Counted from the first letter of the stretch, positions 17,363-26,993 are shown. The stretch is 64,000 nucleotides of DNA from Variovorax sp. PMC12 (GCF_003019815.1 NZ_CP027773.1:5387501-5451500); one strand, 5' to 3'. Notes: a model not told the origin generated them from the letters alone. Made by a program: numbers and translations.

Positions 17363-19270
17363 TCAAGGCCTTGCCCCGAACAACGACGTATCGGGCCGCA
17401 GCAGATGCGCATCTTTCACGCGCCGCGTCAGCCCCACACGGTCGAAAAACTCCAGCAGCTGGATCGCGCGCTTGCGTCCCAACCCCGTCGCATCCCTGAA
17501 GCTCGCGGCCTGCAGCCCTTGCGGGCCTTCGAGGCAGTCGCGCGCAATCGCAGCCAGCCGCTCGACGGTCGCCAGCGGATAGTACAAGTCCTTCACCACC
17601 TGGAAGGCCTCGCCCCGGCGCGCGAGGCTCGCGAGCGTCTGCCGCACCATCGCCTCGCTCGCCGCGCAGTCCTTCGCAAGATCGCGCACCCACGGCGGAT
17701 CGAAGCCGCCATCGGCCAGCCGCGGCAGCAGCTTCTGCGCGAGCTTCTGTTCGGCCTCACCGAGGCGCGCCGCATGGTCCGGCAGATGCAGCCAGGTGCC
17801 GCTGCGCACCAGCGCACCGCGCGCTACCAGCGCGTCGAGCGCATGGCGCCACAGCGCATCGTCCGTGCGTGGCGCGGCCAGCCGCTTGAGGCGGCGCGCA
17901 TCGGGGCCGACCTCATCGGGCGCCGTGCGATGGAAGTCCGCGAGCCGGCCGGTGATCTGCGCCTCGAGCGCATCCAGGTGCCGCTGCACGATGGCCGTGT
18001 GCTCGATGCGCACCGCATCCGCAGGCAGCGGCAGGGCGGCTTCGCCGGGCAGCGACAGCGCACGCGCCAGCCGCGCGGTGTCGATGCCCAGCGGCGCGTT
18101 GTCCAGCAGCGCGGCCACGCGGGCGGCCCGGTCGTCGATGACCCAGGCGGCCAGCGTGTGCAGCCGTTCTGAAGTGCGGCGGTAGCGCACCGGCGCGAAC
18201 GGGTCGAGCACGCGCACGCCGGCCATGGTGCGCGTGGCCGAGGCATCGCGCAGCACGCCCCGGTCGCCATGCCACGCGCCGACGCTCTCCTTCGTCACCA
18301 ACTGCGCCAGGGCGGTTTCGCCGGGCGCGAGCACGTCGCGGTCGAGCAGTGCGAGCGAAGCCATCACGTCGCTCGCGCCGAGGTGCGCGTGCACGGTGGT
18401 GCCGGAGCGCAGCGGCTTGGCCTCGTCGGGCCACAACGTGAGCAGCACGTCGATGCGGTCCGTGGCAAGCGCGATGGCGGGCGTGCAGACCCAGTCGCCG
18501 CGATGCATCTCGTCCTTGGTGGCCCCGGCCAGCGCCAGCGCGCAGCGCTGCCCCGCATGCGCCGATTCGGCCTTCTGGTTCTGCGCATGGATGCCGCGCA
18601 CGCGCACCGTGCGGTCGCCGGGCACCACGCGCAGCTCGTCGCCGATGCGCACCGTGCCGCTGAAGACCGTGCCGGTGACGACCGTGCCCACGCCCGAGAG
18701 CGTGAAAGCCCGATCGACCGCGAGGCGAAACGCCAGGCCGTCTTCGCGCCCATGCTCCCTGCGCGCCGCGTCGAGCAGGCGTTCGCGCAGCGCATCGATG
18801 CCGTCGCCGGTGGTCGCCGACACCGCGAGCATCGGCGCGCCCGCGAGCGGCGTGGGCGCCAGCAGCGCGGCGATGTCCGCGCGCACCTCGGCCAGCCGCG
18901 TATCGCGCATGGTCTCATCGATGCGGTCGATCTTGGTGATGGCCACCGTCGCCTCGCGCACGCCCAGCAGCGCCACCACCGCCAGGTGCTCGCGCGTCTG
19001 CGGCATCACGCCGTCGTCGGCTGCCACCACCAGCAGTGCGTGGTCGATGCCGGTGGCGCCGGCGAGCATGGTGTGCAGCAGGCGTTCGTGGCCGGGCACG
19101 TCGACGAAACCCAGCGACATGCCGTCGGGCGCATGCAGGTAGGCATAGCCGAGCTCGATGGAGATGCCGCGCCGCTTTTCCTCGGGCAGCCGGTCGGTGT
19201 CGACGCCGGTGAGCGCGCGCACCAGCGTGGTCTTGCCGTGGTCGATGTGGCCCGCGGTGCCGATGATCAT
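17363..19270 (-). CDS. selB: Selenocysteine-specific elongation factor
   Basis: SelB is the EF-Tu-like GTPase that brings selenocysteinyl-tRNA to UGA codons followed by a SECIS hairpin. The 635-residue protein has the GTPase domain with GHIDHGKT (about 7-14), DVPGHER and the ITKIDR box. Beta-barrel domains follow, then a C-terminal half of winged-helix repeats that bind the mRNA hairpin (for example LAKDCAASEAMVRQTLASLA and the terminal GLGRKRAIQLLEFFDRVGLT). Its ATG overlaps the selA stop codon (ATGA). The frame is open further upstream, but that stretch lies inside selA and is not coding. The partner hairpin is in fdoG in the same operon. Confidence 0.95.
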   Translation of the reverse strand: MIIGTAGHIDHGKTTLVRALTGVDTDRLPEEKRRGISIELGYAYLHAPDGMSLGFVDVPGHERLLHTMLAGATGIDHALLVVAADDGVMPQTREHLAVVALLGVREATVAITKIDRIDETMRDTRLAEVRADIAALLAPTPLAGAPMLAVSATTGDGIDALRERLLDAARREHGREDGLAFRLAVDRAFTLSGVGTVVTGTVFSGTVRIGDELRVVPGDRTVRVRGIHAQNQKAESAHAGQRCALALAGATKDEMHRGDWVCTPAIALATDRIDVLLTLWPDEAKPLRSGTTVHAHLGASDVMASLALLDRDVLAPGETALAQLVTKESVGAWHGDRGVLRDASATRTMAGVRVLDPFAPVRYRRTSERLHTLAAWVIDDRAARVAALLDNAPLGIDTARLARALSLPGEAALPLPADAVRIEHTAIVQRHLDALEAQITGRLADFHRTAPDEVGPDARRLKRLAAPRTDDALWRHALDALVARGALVRSGTWLHLPDHAARLGEAEQKLAQKLLPRLADGGFDPPWVRDLAKDCAASEAMVRQTLASLARRGEAFQVVKDLYYPLATVERLAAIARDCLEGPQGLQAASFRDATGLGRKRAIQLLEFFDRVGLTRRVKDAHLLRPDTSLFGARP

Positions 19271-20715
19271 TGCAGTCGCTCGCGCAGCAGCGCCAATTGC
19301 GCGACGAATTCGGCGCTGTCCTCCAGGCAGCGCAGGTCGAGCAGCAGCCGGTCTTCGGCGATGCGGCCGATCACCGGCAGGGGCAGGCCGCGCAGCGCGG
19401 TGGCGAGGGCATCGAGCGCGGTGCCCGTGCCCTTCTTCGACGTGCCGGCCGGCGCGAGCGCGAGCCCGGCCGAGGGCAGCCGCTCGACCGGCAGCGAGCC
19501 CGAGCCGATCTGCCCGAGCAGCGGAACGACCTCGACGGTGAAGCGCGGCGACACGGCCGCTTGCACCGGTGCCTTCAAGCGCTCTGCCATTTCGCGGATC
19601 GCATCCGCGGGCCGCGTGAGCAGCCGCAGCGTCGGCAGGTCTTGCGCGAGGCGCTCGGGCCGCAGGTACAGCGACAGCGTGGCTTCCAGCGCCGCCAGCG
19701 GCAGCTTGCTCATGCGCAGCGCGCGCTTCATCGGGAACTTGCGGATGCGGCCGACAGCCTCCCTGCTGCCGACGATGAGGCCGGTCTGCGGACCGCCCAG
19801 CAGCTTGTCGCCCGAGAAGGTGACCACGTCGCAGCCGGCCGCAAGCATCTCCTGCGGCAGCGGCTCTCGCGGCAGGCCGTAGTGGGCCAGGTCGATCAGC
19901 GAGCCGCTGCCCAGGTCGGTGGCCAGCGGCACGCCGCGCGCGTGCGCGATGCCGGCGAGCGTGGCTTCGTCGACCGCGGCGGTGAAGCCCTGCACGGCGT
20001 AGTTGCTGGTGTGCACCTTCATCACCAGCGCGGTGTGCGCGTTGATGGCGCGCTCGTAGTCCTGCGGATGCGTGCGGTTGGTGGTGCCGACCTCGACCAT
20101 GCGCGCGCCCGCGCTGGCCATCACGTCGGGCATGCGGAAGGCGCCGCCGATTTCCACCAGTTCGCCGCGCGAGACGATCACCTCGCGCTCGCGCGCCAGG
20201 GCCGCGATGGTCAGCAGCACGGCGGCCGCGTTGTTGTTGACCACCGTGGCGGCTTGGGCGCCGGTGATGCTGCAAAGCAGTTCTTCGACCAGCGAGTCGC
20301 GGTCGCCGCGGCTGCCGGTGGCGAGGTCGTACTCGAGGTTGTTGGGCGATGTCATCACCGCGAGCAGTCGCTGCAGCGCCGCGTCGGCCAGCAGCGCGCG
20401 GCCTAGGTTGGTGTGGATGACGGTGCCGGTGAGGTTCAGCACCGCGCGCATGCGCGGCGCGAGGCGGGCCCGGACGCGCGCGGCGAGTGCGTTGCCTAGC
20501 GCCTCTTGCTCGATGTCGGTAGCCGCCAGCTTGCCCGCCACGGCCCGCGCGCGAAGCCCCTCGAGCAGCGCGCGCGCTTCCTTCACCACCAGCGTGCGGC
20601 CGTGCTCGGCCAGCAACGCGCCCGGCACGGCGAGACGCAGCAGTTGATCGACAGAAGGAAGATCCTGGGGCCTTGCCGTCGAGCCGTGGACCACGGACTC
20701 TTTCGGCGCTGCCAT
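19267..20715 (-). CDS. selA: L-seryl-tRNA(Sec) selenium transferase
   Basis: SelA converts seryl-tRNA-Sec to selenocysteinyl-tRNA-Sec with selenophosphate. The 482-residue protein belongs to the PLP fold-type I group; the cofactor lysine is Lys304 in TFSGDKLLGGPQ. The N-terminal helical domain that recognises tRNA-Sec precedes the core motif NLTGTVIHTNLGRALL. Length is close to the family norm. The start codon shares one base with the fdhE stop (TGATG) and its own stop overlaps the selB start, so translation of fdhE, selA and selB is coupled. Confidence 0.96.
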   Translation of the reverse strand: MAAPKESVVHGSTARPQDLPSVDQLLRLAVPGALLAEHGRTLVVKEARALLEGLRARAVAGKLAATDIEQEALGNALAARVRARLAPRMRAVLNLTGTVIHTNLGRALLADAALQRLLAVMTSPNNLEYDLATGSRGDRDSLVEELLCSITGAQAATVVNNNAAAVLLTIAALAREREVIVSRGELVEIGGAFRMPDVMASAGARMVEVGTTNRTHPQDYERAINAHTALVMKVHTSNYAVQGFTAAVDEATLAGIAHARGVPLATDLGSGSLIDLAHYGLPREPLPQEMLAAGCDVVTFSGDKLLGGPQTGLIVGSREAVGRIRKFPMKRALRMSKLPLAALEATLSLYLRPERLAQDLPTLRLLTRPADAIREMAERLKAPVQAAVSPRFTVEVVPLLGQIGSGSLPVERLPSAGLALAPAGTSKKGTGTALDALATALRGLPLPVIGRIAEDRLLLDLRCLEDSAEFVAQLALLRERLQ

Positions 20716-21761
20716 CAGCCGCCTCCGCCGTCGTCGGGGATCTCCGGCTCTCCGAACAGCAGCATCAGGTTGTGGCCGCTGCGCTGGTGGCCGGCTTCGG
20801 AGACGAGCAGGTCAAGGGTGACGCTGGCGAGGTCGTCCGCGACGGGCTCGACCTCGGGGTCTTTCTCCATCGCGACCTGCTTGAGATAGTGGCCGCAGGT
20901 GTCGCAGCACTCGGCCTTGACCGCGCCTTCGCGCGCGCCGGTGGCCGGCAGTTCCACGCCGGGCTGCGGCGACAGCGATTCGAAATGGATGCCCTTGGTG
21001 CTTTCGCAATGCGTGCACTTGATGCGCACGTAGTGCCACTCGGTGCTGCACAGCGAGCAGTGCAGATACCTGAAGCCCGCTTCGTCCGCGCCGATGCGCG
21101 TGATGCTCACGGTAGGTGCGCTGCCGCAGCAGGGGCATTCGTTGCCGGGGTCAGTGCGGCCGAAGATGTTCTCGCCTTCGCGGCCGGCCACCTGCAGCAC
21201 GAGCTGCGTCCAGTAGGCCTGCAGCCCGGCGGCGATCAGCGGCGCGGCAGCGAGGTCGAGCCCGAACATGATGCGGCGCGAGAGGCGGTCGGCCTGCTGG
21301 TCGATCCATGCGTCGTCGGCGGCCACCACGCGGTCGAGCGTGTCGCGCGCCGGGCCTTCGGGCAGCCGGGCGCGGAAGAGGCCGAGCAGGCGGCGCAGTT
21401 CACGCAGCCACATCGGGTCGCGCGTCCATCCGAAGGCAGGCATCGGCGGCTTCAGCACCTTGGCAGCGGCTTCGAGCGCGTCGGATTCGGGCAGCGCGAC
21501 GGGCGCATAGTCCTGCAGCACCTGGTGCTGCGCCTGCGCGAGGTCGGCAATGAAGATCAGGTACTCGCGCATCGGATGCGAGGCCGCGAGCTGGCGCAGT
21601 CGAAGCTGCCGGTCGGAGAACGCGAGGGAGCGCACCGGCAGGCGCAGGAACGGCATCTGCCGCCCGGCCTGCATTGCAATCTGCTCGGGATCGAGAACGC
21701 GCGTGGTCCGGATCGGCGGCGGGGTGCCGGTTGAACTCGTCATCGGATCAGTATCACTCAC
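20715..21761 (-). CDS. fdhE: Formate dehydrogenase accessory protein FdhE
   Basis: A cytoplasmic maturation factor for Tat-exported respiratory formate dehydrogenases. The 348-residue protein has the helical N-terminal part and the C-terminal rubredoxin-like region with four CxxC pairs (CPCC, CSLC, CTHC, CDTC) that bind iron. The GTG at 21761 overlaps the fdoI stop (GTGA); an in-frame ATG at 21743 is an alternative. The gene sits between the structural subunits and selA, as expected if maturation and selenocysteine insertion are co-expressed with the enzyme. Confidence 0.93.
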   Translation of the reverse strand: MSDTDPMTSSTGTPPPIRTTRVLDPEQIAMQAGRQMPFLRLPVRSLAFSDRQLRLRQLAASHPMREYLIFIADLAQAQHQVLQDYAPVALPESDALEAAAKVLKPPMPAFGWTRDPMWLRELRRLLGLFRARLPEGPARDTLDRVVAADDAWIDQQADRLSRRIMFGLDLAAAPLIAAGLQAYWTQLVLQVAGREGENIFGRTDPGNECPCCGSAPTVSITRIGADEAGFRYLHCSLCSTEWHYVRIKCTHCESTKGIHFESLSPQPGVELPATGAREGAVKAECCDTCGHYLKQVAMEKDPEVEPVADDLASVTLDLLVSEAGHQRSGHNLMLLFGEPEIPDDGGGG

Positions 21762-22377
21762 CTCGCGTCATTTTGCGATGCCAGAGTGGGTGGTTGAGCT
21801 TGGCCCATCCCTCGGTGACGGTGCCGCGCGTCATGGCGCGCAGCGTGCCCTTGACCCAGATGGCCGCATAGATGTGCGTGATGACCGAAAGAATCAGCAC
21901 CACCGCCGACACCGCATGCACCACCACCGCGATGCGCCGCAGCAATATCGGGAAGAAGCCGACGAACCACGGGCTCCAGAACATGAAGCCCGTCACCAGC
22001 AACAGCAGCAGGCTGATGCCGAAGGCCCAGAACACCAGCTTCTGACCGGCGTTGTACTTGCCCACCGGCGGCATGCCCGACTTGTCGCCCTTGAGCATCT
22101 TCGGCGCGTTGGCGATCCATTCGCGGTCTCCCTTGTCGAGGATGTTCTCGCGCCACATCGTGAAGAACAGGAACACGAAGCCCAGCACCATCAGCAGCCC
22201 CATGAACGGATGCAGGATGCGCGTCCACGGGCCGCCGCCGAACAGGTTGGTCAGGAAGAACAGGGCAGGGTGGAAGAAGGCCAGGCCCGAGAGCGCGGCC
22301 GCGAAGAACATGATCGCGACAAACCAGTGGTTCATGCGCGTGGCGTCTCGGTAGCGGCGAAGGTAGTAGCGTGTCAT
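21754..22377 (-). CDS. fdoI: Formate dehydrogenase cytochrome b556 (gamma) subunit
   Basis: The 207-residue membrane subunit passes electrons from the periplasmic enzyme to quinone. Four hydrophobic segments are visible (around residues 15-35, 50-75, 110-130, 145-170), with His residues suitable for two b hemes (NHW near the first helix, HPF near the second, HAVSAVV and THIYAAI in the last). The ATG at 22377 is selected over one six codons upstream because GAGGAG lies 6 bases before it. It follows fdoH by 10 bp. FdnI and FdoI are not distinguishable here; the symbol denotes the family. Confidence 0.9.
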   Translation of the reverse strand: MTRYYLRRYRDATRMNHWFVAIMFFAAALSGLAFFHPALFFLTNLFGGGPWTRILHPFMGLLMVLGFVFLFFTMWRENILDKGDREWIANAPKMLKGDKSGMPPVGKYNAGQKLVFWAFGISLLLLLVTGFMFWSPWFVGFFPILLRRIAVVVHAVSAVVLILSVITHIYAAIWVKGTLRAMTRGTVTEGWAKLNHPLWHRKMTRGE

Positions 22378-22387
22378 CGCAATCTCC

Positions 22388-23347
22388 TCATGCACGGGGC
22401 GCGGTGGGCGGCGGTGTCCGTGGCGGCTCTTCGATCACCACCACGTCGTCCGGGTGGCCGTCGCGGTCGGCATCGGGGTGGTCGTCCTTGGGCTCGATGG
22501 GGCCGGTCTTCATGTAGTGGAAGAAGCTGCCCACCATCGCGCCGATCATCGCGACCATCGCGAGCGGCTTGGCCACGCCCTTCCACAGCGACACCAGCGG
22601 GCTGATGTGCGGGTCTTTCGGCAGGTCGGCGTACAGGCCGGGGCGGTCGGCGTGCTGCAGCACGTACATCACGTGCGTGCCGCCCACGCCGGCCGGGTCG
22701 TACACGCCGGCGTTGGCGAAGCCGCGCTCCTTCAGGTCCACGATGCGCTCCGAGGCGTATTCGTGCATGTCTTCCTTGGTGCCGAAATGCAGCGCGCCGG
22801 TGGGGCAGGCCTTCACGCAGGCGGGTTCCAGGCCCACGCCCACGCGGTCGGAGCACAGCGAGCACTTGTAGGCCTTGTTGTCGACCTTGCTGATGCGCGG
22901 CACGTCGAATGGGCAGCCGGTGACGCAGTTGCCGCAGCCCACGCAATGCTCGCTGATGAAGTCGACGATGCCATTGGCGTACTTGACGATGGCGCCCGGC
23001 GAGGGGCACGACTTCAGGCAGCCGGGGTCGTCGCAGTGCATGCAGCCGTCCTTGCGGATCAGCCATTCGAGCTTGCCGGCCTCGGGCTCCACCTCGGAGA
23101 ACTTCATCACCGTCCAGGAAGACGGGGTGAGGTCGACCGGGTTGTCGTAGGTGCCGTGGTTGGTGCCGACCTCGTCGCGCAGATCGTTCCACTGCATGCA
23201 CGCGACCTGGCAGGCCTTGCAGCCGATGCAGGTCGACACGTCGATCAGCTTCGCCACCTGCTGCACCTGCGGGCGGCTGCGGATCTCGGGCGAGGGCGTG
23301 GTCGTGGCCGAGCGGGCGGCGATGTCCAGGGTTTGAAGGGAGGACAT
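22388..23347 (-). CDS. fdoH: Formate dehydrogenase iron-sulfur (beta) subunit
   Basis: The 319-residue electron-transfer subunit carries four ferredoxin-type [4Fe-4S] motifs: CIGCKACQVAC, CMHCDDPGC, CVGCGNCVTGC and CSLC...CVKAC. A single transmembrane helix near residues 255-275 (LAMVAMIGAMVGSFFHY) anchors it in the membrane next to FdoI. The tail is charged and Pro-rich. GGAG lies 6 bases before the ATG. The 168 bp between this gene and fdoG hold a dispersed repeat, which is unusual inside an operon and could set the relative level of the subunits. Confidence 0.94.
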   Translation of the reverse strand: MSSLQTLDIAARSATTTPSPEIRSRPQVQQVAKLIDVSTCIGCKACQVACMQWNDLRDEVGTNHGTYDNPVDLTPSSWTVMKFSEVEPEAGKLEWLIRKDGCMHCDDPGCLKSCPSPGAIVKYANGIVDFISEHCVGCGNCVTGCPFDVPRISKVDNKAYKCSLCSDRVGVGLEPACVKACPTGALHFGTKEDMHEYASERIVDLKERGFANAGVYDPAGVGGTHVMYVLQHADRPGLYADLPKDPHISPLVSLWKGVAKPLAMVAMIGAMVGSFFHYMKTGPIEPKDDHPDADRDGHPDDVVVIEEPPRTPPPTAPRA

Positions 23348-23369
23348 CAGTGGCTCCGGTCTTCTGTAT

Positions 23370-23491
23370 TGCTCCTTCCCCTTCCGGGGGAAGGCTGGGA
23401 TGGGGGCAGGCTTTCGGACAGGCGCCGCGCATGATGAGATGAGGCCGCTGTGCCCCCACCCCTGCCCTCCCCCGGAAGGGGAGGGAGAAAG
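23370..23491. repeat. Dispersed two-hairpin repeat, copy 2
   Basis: Lies between fdoG and fdoH, inside the operon. The left hairpin is CCTTCCCCTTCCGGGGGAAGG and the right is CCCTCCCCCGGAAGGGGAGGG, with GGGATGGGGGCA and TGCCCCCACCCC forming an inner pair. The core differs from copies 1 and 3. The folded RNA would be very stable. Confidence 0.8.
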
Positions 23492-23515
23492 TCGTCGAGT
23501 ACGTGCTTCTTCATG

Positions 23516-26500
23516 TCACGCCTTCTCGATGTTCACCGTGAACGACTTGTACTCGGGCGTCTGCGTGTTCGCATCGCCGACGAAAGGCGTGAGCGTGTTC
23601 ACCAGATACCCCGGCTTGGCCACGCCGACGAAGCCCCAGTGGTTCGGCAGCCCCACCGTGTGCACCGTGCGGCCATCGACCTGCAGCCCGACGATGCGCT
23701 TGGTCACCACGGCCACCGCCTTGATGAAGCCGCGCTTGCTCGACACCTTCACCATGTCGCCGTGGCCGATGCCCTTTTCCTTTGCCAGCTCTTCGCCGAT
23801 CTCGACGAACTGCTGCGGCTGGATGATGGCCGAGGTGCGCACGTTCTTGGTCCAGTAGTGGAAGTGCTCGGTGAGCCGGTAGCTGGTTGCCACGTATGGA
23901 AAGTCCTTCGGCACGCCGAGCCGCTCGAGGTCACCCTTGAAGATGCGCGCCGCGGGGTTGGCGCGCGCCTTCTCGTTGTTCGGGTGCATCAGGTTGTTGA
24001 CCAGCGGCGACTCGAAGGGCTCGTAGTGCTCCGGCAGTGGCCCTTCGGCCATGCCCGTGGGCGCGAACAGCCGCGCCACGCCCTCGGCCGTCATGATGAA
24101 TGGGCGCACCGCGTCGGCTTCCATCGGGTTGGCGTCGGGCCGAATGTCGGGAATGTCCGAGCCGGTCCACTGCTTGCCGTTCCACGCGATGAGGCTGCGT
24201 TTGGCGATCCACGGCTTGCCGGTGGTGGGATCGGTGGAGGCGCCGTTGTAGAGAATGCGCCGGTTCGCGGGCCAGGCCCACGCCCAGTTCTGCACCATGC
24301 CGATGCCGTACGGGTCGGCGTTGTCGCGCCGCGCCATCTGGTTGCCGGCCTGCGTCCAGGCGCCGCTGTAGATCCAGCAGCCGCTGGCGGTGGTGCCGTC
24401 GTCGCGCAAGAGGCCGAAGCCGGAGAGCTGTTCGCCCGCCTTGGCTGTCGGCGGCTTGCTCGGGTCCTTCGGATCGACCAGGTCGACCAGCGCGCGGCCG
24501 TTGTATTCCATCGCCAGTTCCTGCGCGGAAGGCGAGTGCGGAATCTTGTAGGGCCAGGTCAGCTTGACGATCGGGTCGGGGAAGGCGCCGCCGTCCTTGA
24601 TGTAGGCCTGGCGCATTCGGTTGAAGATGCCCGCCACGATCTCGATGTCGCCCTTGGCCTCGCCCGGCGGCTCCGCGCCCTTCCAGTGCCACTGCAGCCA
24701 GCGGCTGGAGTTGGTGAGCGAGCCGTCTTCCTCCGCGAAGCAGGTGGAAGGCAGGCGGAACACCGTGGTCTGGATGTCGGTGGTCTTGACGTCGTTGAAC
24801 TCGCCGAAGTTGCGCCAGAACTCGCTGGTCTCCGTCACCAGCGGATCGATGGTGACGAGGAACTTGAGCTTGGAGAGCCCGTCGACGATCTTCTTCTTGT
24901 CCGGGAACGAGCCCACCGGGTTGAAGCCCTGGCAGATGTAGCCGTTGAGCTTGCCCTGGTTCATGAGCTCGAAGGCCTGCAGCACGTCGTAGAGCTTGTC
25001 GATCTTGGGCAGGTAGTGGAAGCCCCACTCGTTGTCGGCCGTGGCCGCGTCGCCCCACCACGACTTCTGCATGCTGACGAAGAACTTCGGGTAGTTCTGC
25101 CAGTAGCTCATCTGGTTGGGCCGCAGCGGCTTCAGCGCGCGGGTCTTGTAGTAGTCCTCCAGGGTCTGCTCGCTGTCACGCGCGAGCGACATGTAGCCCG
25201 GCAGCGAGTTCGACAGCAGCCCCAGGTCGGTCAGGCCCTGGATGTTGCTGTGCCCGCGCAGCGCGTTCATGCCGCCGCCCGCCACGCCGATGTTGCCCAG
25301 CAGCAGCTGCACGATGGCGCCGGTGCGGATCATCTGCGAGCCCTGGCTGTGCTGCGTCCAGCCCAGCGCATACATGATGGTCATGGTGCGCGTGGACGTG
25401 CTGGTGCTCGCGATGTACTCGCACACCTTCAGGAACTTGTCCTGCGGCGTGCCGGTGATGCGGCTCACCATCTCCGGCGTGTAGCGCGAATAGTGCCGCT
25501 TCATGACCTGCAGCACGCACTGCGGGTCCTGCATGGTCATGTCGACCTTGGCCATGCCCTGCTCGTCGAGCGCGTAGTTCCACGACTTGGGGTCGTAGTT
25601 GCGCTTCTCTGCGTTGTAGCCGCTGAAGATGCCGTCCTCGAACTTGTAGTCGGGCCCGACGATGAACGGCGCGTTGGTGTAGTTGCGCACGTACTCCGTC
25701 TGGATCTTCTCGTTGCTCAGCAGGTAGTTGATGACCCCCGAGAGGAACGCGATGTCCGAGCCCGCGCGCACCGGGGCGTAGTAGTCGGCCATGGCGGCCG
25801 AGCGCGTGAAGCGCGGGTCGACCACGACCAGGCGCGCCTTGTTCTGCTTCTTGGCCTCGATGACCCACTTGAAGCCGCACGGATGCGCCTCCGCCGCGTT
25901 GCCGCCCATGATCAGCACGACATCCGCGTTCTGGATGTCCTGCCAGTGGTTGGTCATCGCGCCTCTGCCGAACGTCGGGGCCAGACTGGCCACCGTGGGT
26001 CCGTGTCAGACGCGTGCCTGGTTGTCGAACACCAGCATTCCGGTCGAGCGGAATGCCTTGTGCGTGATGTACCCGGTTTCGTTGGACGATGCCGAAGCGC
26101 AGAGCATGCCGCTGCTGGTCCAGCGGTTCACGGTCTTGCCGTCGGCGTTGGTGGTCTGGAAGTTGGCGTCGCGGTCGGCCTTCAGCAGCTTGGCGATGCG
26201 GTCGAGCGCCTCGTCCCAGCCGATGCGCTTCCACTCGGTGCTGCCGGCCTCGCGCACCTCGGGGTACTTCAGGCGGTTGGGGCTGTGTACGAAGTCGAGC
26301 AGGCCCGCGCCCTTGGGGCAGAGCGTGCCGCGGTTCACGGGGTGGTCGGCATCGCCCTCGATGTGGAGGATGTCGGACACCACGTTCTTCGCCTTGTCGC
26401 CCAGGCTGTACATGATGAGCCCGCATCCCACCGAGCAGTACGGGCAGGTGTTGCGGGTCTCGGTGGTGCGCGCGAGCTTGAAGTTGCGGGCCTCGGCCAG

Positions 26501-26593
26501 CGCGGCGGTCGGCGAGAAGCCGAGCGCCACGATGCTGGAGCCGACCAGCCCCGCGCTGCTCACGCGGAAGAATTGGCGGCGGTTCATGTCCAT
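23516..26593 (-). CDS. fdoG: Formate dehydrogenase catalytic (alpha) subunit, selenocysteine-containing
   Basis: The periplasmic molybdopterin subunit that oxidises formate to CO2. It is interrupted by one in-frame TGA (26006-26008) at codon 196, the position of selenocysteine in E. coli FdnG/FdoG; upstream ends DNQARV and downstream continues HGPTVASLAPTFGRG exactly as in that family. Read through, the product is 1,025 residues. A twin-arginine signal (NRRQFFRVSSAG) directs export of the folded enzyme. A [4Fe-4S] site (CPYCSVGC...CPKGAG) precedes the molybdenum domain. AGGAGG lies 7 bases before the ATG at 26593. A conventional annotation would split this gene in two at the TGA. Expression depends on selABCD in this locus and on FdhE. 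Confidence 0.96.
25976..26008 (-). promoter_or_regulatory. Selenocysteine TGA codon and SECIS hairpin
   Basis: On the minus strand, TGA (26008-26006) is followed after 10 bases by a hairpin. It has stem CGG, an unpaired T (25992), stem GGCC, loop AGTCT, and then GGCC and CCG closing both stems. The bulged U in the 5' arm and the GU-containing apical loop are the features SelB needs in bacterial SECIS elements. Confidence 0.9.
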
Positions 26594-26684
26594 GACACGA
26601 CCTCCTGCCTCGCTGAAGTGGGGTGTTTCATCGTGGGCTCTTCTTCTTTGCTTTGCGTGGGAAATCTGTTTCGGGCCGGCCGCG

Positions 26685-26993
26685 CTACTTGGGCGCGGAG
26701 CCGTCGCCGCCGCTCGGCGCGGGTGCCGCGCCGCCGGACGTGCCGCCGCCGTTCGGGCCGCTCATGCCGCCGATGGCCGAGCCGCCCTCGGACGGGCCCT
26801 TGTGGGCGGCGGACTCTTCGACCTTGTCGCCGGAATCGGCGGGCTTGATGCCGCTCGGGCTCGCGCCGGAAGTGCCCGAGGCACCGGCAGACGGTGCGGC
26901 GGGGCTGGCCGAAGGCTTGGGATCGCAGGCACTCAACAGCATGCCGAGGGCCAGGCACAGGCCCAGGGTTTGCAGGCGCTGACATTGCAGCAT
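26685..26993 (-). CDS. Small lipoprotein at the head of the formate dehydrogenase operon
   Basis: A 102-residue protein with a lipoprotein signal (LGLCLALGMLLSAC, acylated Cys at about residue 22). The rest is a low-complexity chain of Gly, Ser, Pro and Ala with no recognisable domain. The ATG at 26993 has GAAGGAG 5 bases upstream, which excludes the longer in-frame start at 27062. It lies 91 bp before fdoG on the same strand and probably shares its promoter. The role is unknown; a membrane-attached, disordered periplasmic protein is all the sequence shows. Confidence 0.7.
   Translation of the reverse strand: MLQCQRLQTLGLCLALGMLLSACDPKPSASPAAPSAGASGTSGASPSGIKPADSGDKVEESAAHKGPSEGGSAIGGMSGPNGGGTSGGAAPAPSGGDGSAPK

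Noticed and set aside
26006..26008. TGA in fdoG as a true stop making a pseudogene
   Set aside because: Position, flanking sequence, SECIS hairpin and the adjacent sel genes all support selenocysteine.
23450..26848. 1,132-codon plus-strand frame across fdoG
   Set aside because: Typical shadow with His/Arg/Val-rich sequence and no domains; the minus strand encodes formate dehydrogenase.
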